DNA of 64,000 bases from Thalassotalea sp. HSM 43. Lineage in GTDB: Bacteria; Pseudomonadota; Gammaproteobacteria; Enterobacterales; Alteromonadaceae. This document shows, in pieces, positions 54,158-63,255 of this stretch. The first letter of the stretch is position 1. Each line of letters opens with the position of its first letter. The DNA is taken from the NCBI RefSeq assembly GCF_004752005.1, contig NZ_CP038493.1, positions 1,822,302 through 1,886,301 on the forward strand. Reading direction: 5' to 3'. The translations under genes were made by a program, and so were the position numbers. A model generated the notes under the pieces. That model was not told the DNA's origin, searched no databases, and worked only from the letters and a program-made list of their open reading frames with translations.

Positions 54158-56941
54158 TTATTTACGTACAAATACCGCGGCGCTGAATTTCTCAACTCGA
54201 AAGCTGTCGCCTTGTGCTGCATGTTGCTGGGCTAATGCGTCGCTGCTTTGTTGCAAAACCGGATGCAAGCTAAACTCCGCAGCACCTTGATACGCAAACG
54301 TTTGTGTTGTTGGCGACGAATTAAAAATCACTATCATCTGTTGATAGTCTGGGTCGATGTCATCACTATCCGTAAGCTGCATGACGATAAGGCCTGGGGT
54401 TTGTTCACTACCGGTATTTAAAAAGCGCAATTGCGCGTTAATTTGCTCGGCACTGCTTAAGCGCAATAGCGGTGATGTCATACGAATCTTCAGTAGATCA
54501 ATAAATCGCTCTGACATAAAGCTGATGTGTTGCGCATTGACGATATCTCGACCTTGGTTTTGCTCAATAATTTTGCCAATCACTTGCCAATTTTGCTGAT
54601 CTTTTTCTGCTGGCGGCAAGCCGACATTGTAATTATTACCTTGTTTGCCAAAGTCGACTGCATTGAACCAGTCGCCATAGTCATAACTATCGCGTAAGTA
54701 GGATTTCGAGCGCAATAGCTCTGATCCCATATGGATAAATGGTATACCTTGCGCCAACATTGCGTACGACAAACCTAACGCCTGCATACGAACACGGTCT
54801 TCGGTACTGGTGGCAAAATGGATACGATATTGGTTGTTATCCCACAATGTTTGGTTATCGTGTTTAGATACATAGTTAATGGTATCGGCTGGATCCAACG
54901 CATAACCGCTCGGTTGATCACCATAAGGCACATCGGCACCTGTGACTTGCTTGTCATTGCGATCAACAAGAGGATAGCTGGCCAAGTTAGCCGCCAAACC
55001 GACACGCAATTGATCGGCAAACAATAAATATTGCTGTAACGAGTCTTGTTCGCTACGCAATTCATTTGGCAGGGTATAAAGACCGTTACCAATACCTTGT
55101 TGTTTGCGAATATCATCGCCAGCAGAGGTCATGCCACCACCGCGCACCGCATCACGTAAACGGTCGGTAAAAGTACCAATTTCGGTGCCGCCTAAATTGA
55201 GTTGGCTGGCTTGTTCAAAGCGCTTATTATTGGCCACTTCACCAAAATTCCAGCCTTCACCGTAAAAATAGGTATCCGCGTCAACCGCTTGTACCGCTTG
55301 ACGACTGGCCAGCATGACATCTTTGGGTTGGTGTGCCATTAAATCAAAACGAAAACCGTCAATCTTATAATCACCAGCCCAAACCACTAATGAATCGGTC
55401 ATCAATTTGGCCATCATCTTGCGCTCGGTCGCGGTATTATCACAACAGGTTGATTGTTCAATGGCACCGGTTACTGGATTAAGGCGCTGATAATAGCCCG
55501 GTACAATTTTATCGAGTACCGCAGTCGGCTCAAGACCCGCTTGGTGAGTGTGGTTATAGACCACATCCATGATCACTCGAAAGCCCATATTGTGCAGGGT
55601 TTGCACCATGTCACGAAATTCAACGATGCGACTTACACCATCAGGGTTTTGCGCATAGCTGCCTTCTGGCACGGTATAGTGAAAGGGATCGTAACCCCAG
55701 TTGTAATCATCAACGCTGCGTAACTGACTTACCACCGCCTGCGCGTGTTGCGTTTGGCTGTCATAGCTTTGCAATACGCTTGCAATGGTTTGTGACTTTT
55801 CGACGCTTTTATCGCTACAAAGCAGGTGATTTTCTTGAATTTCACATAATTTAGCTACCGTATCGCTCAAACTTACCCGTTGTTCGGTGACTTCGTTTAC
55901 GGTTCCAATATCAAACGCCGGTAAAAGGTGAATATTGTTCAATCCAGCCTGGCGCAATTGTTGTAAATGACGCGCACCATCACTGTCGGCTTCTTTAAAT
56001 GCCGCGTATTTACCGCGCACAGCTTCTGACGACAACGTGTTATCTACTGCGCTGAAATCGCGAATATGCAATTCATAAAATACGTTGTCTTCAAAATTTG
56101 CCACACTAGGATCGTCTTGCTCATCCCAGCCTTCAGGCTTGCTTGACGCCGAATCTAAGTTGATAACCTGCGAGTGTTCACTGTTAGCTGACAAGCTCAG
56201 TGAATACGGGTCGGTAGTGACGATGGTTTCAATATTACCGGTCGCTGGGTGAAACACCTCAATCTGGTACTGATAATAATGCTCGCTCAAATCTTGCTGT
56301 GCGGTTGCCTGCCAAACGCCGGTTTGCACATCAAATTGCATGGCAAGCTGCGCCGGTGAATAGCGGGTTTTGTCTTTATTGAACAGTAAGACATCAATCG
56401 CACGAGCGGTCGGTGCCCACAATTTAAACTGGGTATTACCGTTTACCACCATACTGCCAAGATCAGTAACCTCGTCAGCGTCATTGTCAGCATTGGTATA
56501 AAGTGCATCAATTGCATTACCGGTTTGCACGCGCGTTTTACTAACTAGATTGCCGTTTGTATCACGTACTTGCACAAATAACGGCGCTTTAAGCAATTGC
56601 TTTTGTTCACTCAAGCTCGGTTGTTCTGCAAAGCTTAATGCTTGACCATTGGCCACTAGGTGTGGAAACTGCTTCTGCTCACTATCTGACAAGATAGCTG
56701 CATTTAGCCTATATTTAACCGCATTTTCACCGCTGTTAACCAATTCATAGCTAACACCTTCGACCTTGTCGCCGTAATAAAACAAACGTTCATTCGACAA
56801 AAAATGCCCTTGCGCACCGGTTACTTCAATGGTGTCGCTGGCAACATTTACTGCAGGTTGCTGCTCGTTGGTTGATGGCTTGTCAGAACAGGCTGTGATT
56901 GCCGCTAACGCCAATAAACTTATTGATAATTTGTTATGCAT
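54158..56941 (-). CDS. GH13 pullulanase-type lipoprotein
   Basis: A 927-residue exported glucan hydrolase. Seen: a lipoprotein signal peptide ending AAITAC (Cys18 or near), an N-terminal beta domain, a CBM48-like domain with TQFKLWAPTARAIDVLLF, then the catalytic barrel. Region I is VIMDVVYNHT, region II GFRFDLMAHQP with the nucleophile Asp, region III YGEGWNF with the acid Glu, and region IV YVSKHDNQTLWD. This set fits GH13 subfamily 14 pullulanases that cut alpha-1,6 links. The ATG at 56941 is preferred over GTG at 56953 because the signal peptide begins there. First gene of the minus-strand glucan run; three operator-like motifs lie upstream. Confidence 0.93.
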   Translation of the reverse strand: MHNKLSISLLALAAITACSDKPSTNEQQPAVNVASDTIEVTGAQGHFLSNERLFYYGDKVEGVSYELVNSGENAVKYRLNAAILSDSEQKQFPHLVANGQALSFAEQPSLSEQKQLLKAPLFVQVRDTNGNLVSKTRVQTGNAIDALYTNADNDADEVTDLGSMVVNGNTQFKLWAPTARAIDVLLFNKDKTRYSPAQLAMQFDVQTGVWQATAQQDLSEHYYQYQIEVFHPATGNIETIVTTDPYSLSLSANSEHSQVINLDSASSKPEGWDEQDDPSVANFEDNVFYELHIRDFSAVDNTLSSEAVRGKYAAFKEADSDGARHLQQLRQAGLNNIHLLPAFDIGTVNEVTEQRVSLSDTVAKLCEIQENHLLCSDKSVEKSQTIASVLQSYDSQTQHAQAVVSQLRSVDDYNWGYDPFHYTVPEGSYAQNPDGVSRIVEFRDMVQTLHNMGFRVIMDVVYNHTHQAGLEPTAVLDKIVPGYYQRLNPVTGAIEQSTCCDNTATERKMMAKLMTDSLVVWAGDYKIDGFRFDLMAHQPKDVMLASRQAVQAVDADTYFYGEGWNFGEVANNKRFEQASQLNLGGTEIGTFTDRLRDAVRGGGMTSAGDDIRKQQGIGNGLYTLPNELRSEQDSLQQYLLFADQLRVGLAANLASYPLVDRNDKQVTGADVPYGDQPSGYALDPADTINYVSKHDNQTLWDNNQYRIHFATSTEDRVRMQALGLSYAMLAQGIPFIHMGSELLRSKSYLRDSYDYGDWFNAVDFGKQGNNYNVGLPPAEKDQQNWQVIGKIIEQNQGRDIVNAQHISFMSERFIDLLKIRMTSPLLRLSSAEQINAQLRFLNTGSEQTPGLIVMQLTDSDDIDPDYQQMIVIFNSSPTTQTFAYQGAAEFSLHPVLQQSSDALAQQHAAQGDSFRVEKFSAAVFVRK

Positions 56942-57017
56942 CGTCCCCACCACAAAGCATATTTGGTTTTTTCAAAGTGACTCAAGGGTGTTCTATGGCT
57001 TGCTATAAATCAACTAC

Positions 57018-57228
57018 ATACGTATGCAGTACCATGGCAACTCCCTTAAATCACGCTATTTTCGCTCAAATACACTACACTTACTCGCGAATGTTAAATT
57101 ACTGTAAACCTTGTAAAAACAAGGTGTATATAAACATGAATACGTATGCATGCAGTTCAATCTGTAACGGTTTGTAACTAGAATCTGCAGCCAATTGGTG
57201 TAAGTGCCTGATAATGAATACGTATGCA
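57018..57228. promoter_or_regulatory. Three copies of ATACGTATGCA in the divergent glucan promoter region
   Basis: Exact 11-mers at 57018-57028, 57140-57150 and 57218-57228, each centred on the palindrome TACGTA; the first extends to CATACGTATG. They lie between the pullulanase-type gene (start 56941) and the TonB receptor (start 57373), and I noticed no further copy when scanning the rest of the glucan locus. They are likely operators for the LacI-family regulator. The third copy is 6 bases before a candidate TonB-receptor promoter, TTCATA-N17-TAGAAT (57234-57262). The rest of this 431-bp gap holds no ORF that I trust. Confidence 0.75.
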
Positions 57229-57372
57229 ATCTGTTCATATTGTAATCAATTGTAATTAGAATTAACGAAAATAACTTATTGAATAAAAACATTCGGTAAG
57301 GAATACAAAAAATGCTCGTAAAGGGAATACGGGTCAACCAAAACTACCAGGATGGTACGGGGAGATAAAAAT

Positions 57373-60129
57373 ATGTTTACTTTCAAGAGGAATAAATTGA
57401 CCTCTGCTTTGCTTTCGGCAGGCTTAGTGTCAATGAGTTCAATGGCGATTGCTGCTGAAGAAACAGAAGCATTAGCTGAAGAAGATGTAGAAATCATCGA
57501 AGTTACCGGTATTCGCGGTAGTCTTCAAAAAGCTCAAGCTATCAAAATGAGCACCAACTCTATCGTTGAAGTTCTTTCAGCAGAAGATATCGGTAAACTA
57601 CCAGATACCTCAGTAGCAGAATCTTTAGCACGTCTACCAGGTCTAGCCGGTGAACGTCGTAACGGTCGTACAAGTGGTCTATCTGTTCGTGGTTTCAACG
57701 AAAACTACGTAGGTACTTCATTAAACGGTCGTGAACTTCTAGGTATGGGTGACAACCGTGGTGTTGAGTATGACCTTTACCCTTCAGAAATCGTAAGCAA
57801 CGTTGTTGTATACAAGACTCCAGAAGCTGGTCTTGTTGCTCAAGGTATCGGTGGTACGGTTGACCTACAAACTGTTAGCCCACTAAACGCTGACTCTACT
57901 TTGGTTGTTAACGCTAACTACGAAGAAAACCAAGAAGACGCTGCTAACCCAGATTTTGACAACGACGGTCACCGTTTCTCTTTAAACTTCGTAGAGCAAT
58001 TTGCTGATGACACCATTGGTGTTGCATTAGTTCTTGCCACGCAAGAAACACCACGTCAGGAAGAAAACTTCCGCGCATGGGGTTACGCTGATACTGAAGA
58101 CGGTAACAAAGTTTTAGGTGGTCACGATTCTTATGTTCGTTCTGCACTACTTGAGCGTGACTCAGTTGCAGCTATCATCGAATGGGCGCCAAACGATCGC
58201 TTAAACGTGCAACTTGACGCACTATACATCGACTTTGAAGAAAGTGACGCACGTCGCGGTATCGAAGAAGGTGGTCCGGTATGGGGTGGTGTTAACTACA
58301 CTGCAACTGAAGTTGAAGACGGTCTAGTAACAGCTGGTTACTGGGATGGTTTCCACTCAGTAATCCGTAACGATGCACGTAGCCAAACGTCTGAACTAAC
58401 CACATTCGGTTTGAACGTTGATTACGCTCTAAACGATGACTGGTCTGTTGAACTTGACGTTTCAACGGGTGAAGTAGACAAAACTATCTTCGACGTAGAA
58501 AGCTACTCGGGTGTTGGTCGTGCCGGTGTTGATGGTCGTCCTACGGCAGCGCGCTCTTGGGAAATGACATCATCTGGTGTGTACTACACAGATCACCCAA
58601 CATTATCTTCTCCAGATTACACAGACGAAAACTTAGTTCGTCTAGCGGGTCCTCAAGCTTGGGGTAACCCAGCTGCTGCACCGTCTGATTCACAAGATGG
58701 TTTCGTTAACCGTCCAGAATACGACGAAGACTTAGACAGCGTTCGTTTATCTCTAGCTGGTGTGGTTGAATGGTCAATCATCTCTGGTATTGAAGCTGGC
58801 GTAATGTACTCTGACCGCAGCAAATCAAAAACTAACGAAGGTGACTACCTAACTGCACCTGAGTACCCAGGTGACGGTCCAATCCCTAACGTATTAGGTG
58901 TTGCAGATCTTGGTTTCATCGGTCTTGGTGGCATCTTGGCATATGACTCATTGGGTCTATACAAGTCTGGTTACTACACTGCAGTTGAAGCATCATTGGT
59001 ACAAAACGACCGTTTAGGTGATACCTACACAGTTGACGAAGAAATTACCACGTTCTACACCAAGTTAGACCTTGATGCAGAATTCTGGGGCATCTACATG
59101 TCAGGTAACTTCGGTATTCAATATGTTGACGTTGACCAAGAATCAACAGGTTTCTCTACTACAAGTGATGAAGTAGGCCGTACGGTAGCCACGCCAGTTT
59201 CTGGTGGTGCAAGCTACTCAGACGTACTTCCAACTCTTAACTTGAGCTTTGAAATTGCTGAGAACCAATTTATCCGTACTGCTATGGGTAAAGTACAAAC
59301 TCGTCCACGTATGGACCAAATGCGTCCTAACAATCAGGCATCATTCTCGTTCAATGATAACCAAATCAATAACCCTGATCCTGAAGGCGGTCCTTGGAGC
59401 GGTAGTAAAGGTAACCCAGAGCTTAAGCCTCTAGAAGCGAACCAGTTCGATATCTCTTATGAGAACTACTACGCTGAAGACGGTTTCTTCGCGACGACGT
59501 TCTTCTATAAAGATCTAACTAACTGGCACCGTACTGGTAGCACCGTAACTGATTTCTCTGACGTTTACATGCCAGACTTCCACCAAGGTACCGAAGGTCA
59601 AGCACCTGCGACTCTTGAAGGTTTGGTTTCTGAAACTCAAGACGGTTTCGAAGGTTTCGTACGTGGTTACGAATTCCAAGCAAGCGTTCCATTACGTTTA
59701 GCTGCTGACTTCCTAGAAGGTTTCGGTCTTGTTGCGTCTTACACCTTACTTGACGGTGAACTAGACGACGGTGGTCGTATCCCAGGTCTTTCTGAAGAGA
59801 CTTACTCACTAACGGCATACTATGAATACGAAGGTTTTGAAGTTCGTGTTTCTGGTACCAAGCGTGATGAGTTCCTAACAGAAACTCGTGGTACTTCACT
59901 AGCCCTAGTTGAAACAGAAAACTTAGGTGTTGAAATTTGGGATGCACAAATCGGTTATGACTTCAGCAAGTCTGGTATCGAATGGCTTGACGGCCTACGT
60001 GTTACTCTACAAGGTCAAAACCTTACAGATGAAGACGACATCACAGCGCAAGCTGGTGACTCTCGTCAAATCAACACGTTCCAACACTACGGCCGTAACT
60101 TCTTGCTAGGCGTGAACTACAAGTTCTAA
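57373..60129 (+). CDS. TonB-dependent outer-membrane receptor for alpha-glucans
   Basis: A 918-residue outer-membrane transporter. Seen: signal peptide with cleavage near AIA-AEE, a TonB box-like IIEVTGIRGSL, a plug domain with SAEDIGKLPDTSVAESLARLPG and LSVRGFNENYVGTSLNGREL, then a long beta-barrel ending in NYKF. The plug pattern is that of the CirA/maltodextrin receptors of Alteromonadales and Caulobacter. Codon use is strongly biased (Gly GGT, Asn AAC), unlike its neighbours, which suggests high expression. ATG at 57373 is chosen over 57352 since GGGGAG is well placed. It leads the plus-strand run; a terminator lies downstream. Confidence 0.95.
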   Translation: MFTFKRNKLTSALLSAGLVSMSSMAIAAEETEALAEEDVEIIEVTGIRGSLQKAQAIKMSTNSIVEVLSAEDIGKLPDTSVAESLARLPGLAGERRNGRTSGLSVRGFNENYVGTSLNGRELLGMGDNRGVEYDLYPSEIVSNVVVYKTPEAGLVAQGIGGTVDLQTVSPLNADSTLVVNANYEENQEDAANPDFDNDGHRFSLNFVEQFADDTIGVALVLATQETPRQEENFRAWGYADTEDGNKVLGGHDSYVRSALLERDSVAAIIEWAPNDRLNVQLDALYIDFEESDARRGIEEGGPVWGGVNYTATEVEDGLVTAGYWDGFHSVIRNDARSQTSELTTFGLNVDYALNDDWSVELDVSTGEVDKTIFDVESYSGVGRAGVDGRPTAARSWEMTSSGVYYTDHPTLSSPDYTDENLVRLAGPQAWGNPAAAPSDSQDGFVNRPEYDEDLDSVRLSLAGVVEWSIISGIEAGVMYSDRSKSKTNEGDYLTAPEYPGDGPIPNVLGVADLGFIGLGGILAYDSLGLYKSGYYTAVEASLVQNDRLGDTYTVDEEITTFYTKLDLDAEFWGIYMSGNFGIQYVDVDQESTGFSTTSDEVGRTVATPVSGGASYSDVLPTLNLSFEIAENQFIRTAMGKVQTRPRMDQMRPNNQASFSFNDNQINNPDPEGGPWSGSKGNPELKPLEANQFDISYENYYAEDGFFATTFFYKDLTNWHRTGSTVTDFSDVYMPDFHQGTEGQAPATLEGLVSETQDGFEGFVRGYEFQASVPLRLAADFLEGFGLVASYTLLDGELDDGGRIPGLSEETYSLTAYYEYEGFEVRVSGTKRDEFLTETRGTSLALVETENLGVEIWDAQIGYDFSKSGIEWLDGLRVTLQGQNLTDEDDITAQAGDSRQINTFQHYGRNFLLGVNYKF

Positions 60130-60153
60130 TCTGGCGATGTTATAGTCTAATGG

Positions 60154-60187
60154 AAAACCTGCTAGGATAACTTCTAGCAGGTTTTTT
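60154..60187 (+). terminator. Terminator after the TonB receptor gene
   Basis: Perfect 12-bp arms AAAACCTGCTAG (60154-60165) and CTAGCAGGTTTT (60174-60185) with extra T. The halogenase genes downstream would depend on read-through or a separate promoter, giving the receptor higher expression. Confidence 0.9.
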
Positions 60188-60246
60188 ACTAAATAAAGGT
60201 CTAAATCCTTGTTTTTCTTACACCTTGTTAACACGGTATTAATTTC

Positions 60247-61737
60247 ATGAATAAAGCAATTAACAAAGTCGTCATATTAGGTGGTGGTACCGCCGGTTGG
60301 ATCTCTGCCTCGCTATTGCAAAAGCTTATTGGTCCGCAATTGCAGGTTGAATTAATTGAATCAAATGAAATTGGTACAGTCGGTGTCGGTGAAGCAACCA
60401 TTCCACCTATTCAAAATTTAAATCAGGTGCTTGGCCTCAATGAAGCCGAGTTTCTGCGCGAAACCAAAGCAACCATCAAACTGGCCATAAAGTTTGAAAA
60501 CTGGAAAGAGCAAGGCCACAGTTATTATCACACCTTTGGCGCGGCCGGTAAGTCATTAGCATTTTGCCATTTTCATCATCTGTTAAAACGTGCTGGGCAA
60601 TTAAATGACGACAGTCACCTTTGGCAATACGATTTAAACGCCTTGTGTGCCGAGCAGGGTAAATTTGCTCACATCAAAGCCAAAGATCCTATTTTAGATT
60701 TACCTTACGCCTACCATTTTGATGCTGGTTTATACGCCCAATATTTGCGTAAAGTCTCAGAAAAAATGGGCGTTAAGCGCACCGAAGGCACCGTTGTTGA
60801 CGTCAAACAATGCCAACAAAGTGGCTACATTGAAGAGCTAACCTTAAAAGACGGTCGCAAAGTACAAGGCGACTTATTTATCGATTGTTCTGGCTTTGCC
60901 GCTTTATTGATTGAGCAAAAACTATCAACCGGTTATGAAGACTGGAGCCATTGGCTGCGTTGTGATCGTGCGGTGGCCGTTGCCTCAGAGCGTTTTGAAC
61001 ACACCTTGCCATACACGCGTTCCATCGCCCATAAAGGTGGTTGGCAATGGCGCATCCCATTACAACATCGTAATGGTAATGGTCTGGTATTTCAAAGCAA
61101 TCAATACAGCGAACAAGAAGCCATCGACTTGTTGATGAATAATCTCGACAGTAAGCCTCTGACCGATCCAAAAGTATTGAAATTTAAAACCGGTCGACGT
61201 TACCAGCAATGGAATAAAAACGTCATTGCCGTTGGTCTATCCAGTGGCTTTTTAGAACCGTTAGAATCCACCAGTATTCATCTGATTCAATCGGCGATAG
61301 TGCGTTTAGTGCACCTATTCCCGCATGCTGGTATTGCCGATACCGATGTCAGCGAATACAACAAACAATCGAAGTTAGAATTTGAACAAATTCGTGATTT
61401 CATCATCCTGCATTACCATGTTAATGAGCGCAACGACAGCTTGTTCTGGAAAGACATGCGCAATATGCAAGTGCCAGAAAGCTTGACCCATAAGATTGAA
61501 TTATTCCGTCAAACCGGTCGTCTGTTTCGTGAACAAAACGATTTGTTCCATGACAGCTCTTGGTTGCAGGTGATGTTAGGTCAGGGCATTATCCCTCAGG
61601 ATTATCACCCAATCGCCAACACCCTTAGCGATGAGATGTTAAAAACCAACCTACAACGCATCAAGGCAATCAAAAACGAGCCGATTGCGCAATTGCCAAG
61701 CCATGATCAGTTCTTAAAAAACTATTGCGGTATGTAA
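60247..61737 (+). CDS. Flavin-dependent (tryptophan-halogenase-like) halogenase, copy 1
   Basis: A 496-residue FAD-dependent halogenase-family protein. Seen: the FAD motif VILGGGTAGW (12-17 glycines), VGVGEATIPP, Lys78 in TIKLAIKFENW matching the catalytic lysine of PrnA/RebH, the halogenase motif WQWRIP, and the catalytic-type Glu in GFLEPLESTSIHL. All key residues are present, so it may halogenate. No flavin reductase gene is adjacent. Known: homologues accompany TonB receptors in glucan loci of Xanthomonas and Caulobacter relatives, with native substrates mostly unknown. The next halogenase gene starts 1 base after its stop. Confidence 0.92.
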   Translation: MNKAINKVVILGGGTAGWISASLLQKLIGPQLQVELIESNEIGTVGVGEATIPPIQNLNQVLGLNEAEFLRETKATIKLAIKFENWKEQGHSYYHTFGAAGKSLAFCHFHHLLKRAGQLNDDSHLWQYDLNALCAEQGKFAHIKAKDPILDLPYAYHFDAGLYAQYLRKVSEKMGVKRTEGTVVDVKQCQQSGYIEELTLKDGRKVQGDLFIDCSGFAALLIEQKLSTGYEDWSHWLRCDRAVAVASERFEHTLPYTRSIAHKGGWQWRIPLQHRNGNGLVFQSNQYSEQEAIDLLMNNLDSKPLTDPKVLKFKTGRRYQQWNKNVIAVGLSSGFLEPLESTSIHLIQSAIVRLVHLFPHAGIADTDVSEYNKQSKLEFEQIRDFIILHYHVNERNDSLFWKDMRNMQVPESLTHKIELFRQTGRLFREQNDLFHDSSWLQVMLGQGIIPQDYHPIANTLSDEMLKTNLQRIKAIKNEPIAQLPSHDQFLKNYCGM

Positions 61738-61738
61738 C

Positions 61739-63244
61739 ATGAGCAACGACAAAGCGTTTGATATTGTTATTGTTGGCGGTGGTACTGCTGGCTGGATGAC
61801 AGCAACCTTGATGGCGAAAAAGTGGCAGCATCTGCCAGTACGCATTACCTTGGTCGAGTCGCCAGATGTCAACATCATCGGTGTTGGCGAAGGCTCGACA
61901 CCAACCTTAAAACGCTTTTTTGAGATTATTGGCGTGGCTGAATCCGAATGGATGGCAAAATGTAACGCCACCTATAAGGTCAATATTCGTTTTGCTGACT
62001 GGAGTCCAGCGTCCGGCATCGACAGCTATTGCCACCCGTTTCCAGCACAAGTCGATAGCTTTAGCAGTCGTGCGTTTTTGGTCAATGGCCGTACCCGACG
62101 TTTAGGGCTGGATGTAGAAACGCAGCCAGAGAAGTTTTTACTTAATGGTCTGTTAGCCGAGCAAGGCAAAGGGCCATTAACACCGGACAACTTCCCATTC
62201 AAAATTGAATACGGTTACCATTTTGATTCTTCATTGCTGGGGCAGTACTTGCGCAGCGTGGCAGAGTCCCTTGGTGTACGATACCAACAATGCCATATCG
62301 ATCAGGTGCAGCAACAGCCAAACGGCAACATCAGTCGTTTGTGCACTAAACAAGGCGAGACCATAGACGGCGACTTTTTTGTTGATTGCACCGGTTTTGC
62401 CTCCTTGTTGATGCAAAAAACCCTTGGCGTTAAATTTAAATCATTTAAAGACAACCTGTTTAATGATTCGGCGGTGGTCATGCCAACACCGATCACTGAG
62501 CAGATCCCAAGCGAGACGTTATCAACCGCGTTATCGGCTGGCTGGTGCTGGAAAATCCCGCTGACCAACCGCTTTGGTAATGGCTATGTATTCAGCTCTG
62601 ATTTTATCAATCAAGATCAAGCCGAAACCGAGTTCCGTCGCCATATTGGCATGCTCGACAGTGAACAAGAGTGCCATCATTTAAAAATGCGAGTCGGCCA
62701 AGTCGAAAAACATTGGCATAAAAACGTGTTGGCTATCGGCTTATCACAAGGCTTTATTGAACCGCTCGAAGCAACGGCTTTGCATCTGGTGCAGATTGCC
62801 GTCGAGATGTTTATCATCGACATGGAAAAAGGCCAGTTTACCAATCAGCAGCAAGACAGTTACAACCAAAAAGTCAGCGAGCGATTTGAACGCGTGCGCG
62901 ATTATATTGTCGCTCATTACAAGCTCAACACTCGCAACGACAGCGACTACTGGCGCGCCAATCGCGACAACAATCATCTTTCTGACTCTCTTCTTGGGGT
63001 GCTTAAAACCTGGTACAACCGCGAAGATTTGGCGGCAGAGATTGAGCGCCAAAATATCTCCCCTCACTTTGACAGCATGTCATGGAACTGCTTACTGGCA
63101 GGTTATGGCGCTTTCCCTAAACTGGCGCCAAACCAACCAGGCCAAGGTGATCTTTACCACGAAAAAAATATCCAAAGCTTTGTACAGGGCTGTGCTTTGA
63201 ACTTTCAAAGCCATCAGCACAACCTGAAAAGTATCAGTAAATAA
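61739..63244 (+). CDS. Flavin-dependent (tryptophan-halogenase-like) halogenase, copy 2
   Basis: A 501-residue paralogue of the gene before it. Seen: VIVGGGTAGWMTA, IGVGEGSTPTLKRFF, a lysine in ATYKVNIRFADW at the catalytic position, WCWKIP, and GFIEPLEATALHLV. It keeps the fold and key residues but differs from copy 1 at many positions, so it is an old duplication rather than a recent one. Only one base separates the genes, and they should be translated together. Substrate unknown; a sugar-linked or indole-type aromatic compound is possible. Confidence 0.92.
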   Translation: MSNDKAFDIVIVGGGTAGWMTATLMAKKWQHLPVRITLVESPDVNIIGVGEGSTPTLKRFFEIIGVAESEWMAKCNATYKVNIRFADWSPASGIDSYCHPFPAQVDSFSSRAFLVNGRTRRLGLDVETQPEKFLLNGLLAEQGKGPLTPDNFPFKIEYGYHFDSSLLGQYLRSVAESLGVRYQQCHIDQVQQQPNGNISRLCTKQGETIDGDFFVDCTGFASLLMQKTLGVKFKSFKDNLFNDSAVVMPTPITEQIPSETLSTALSAGWCWKIPLTNRFGNGYVFSSDFINQDQAETEFRRHIGMLDSEQECHHLKMRVGQVEKHWHKNVLAIGLSQGFIEPLEATALHLVQIAVEMFIIDMEKGQFTNQQQDSYNQKVSERFERVRDYIVAHYKLNTRNDSDYWRANRDNNHLSDSLLGVLKTWYNREDLAAEIERQNISPHFDSMSWNCLLAGYGAFPKLAPNQPGQGDLYHEKNIQSFVQGCALNFQSHQHNLKSISK

Positions 63245-63255
63245 TAGAGAACCCT

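Noticed and set aside
56942-57372. Small ORFs in the glucan control region
   Set aside because: They cross the three operator-like motifs, have no ribosome sites and show no family likeness.
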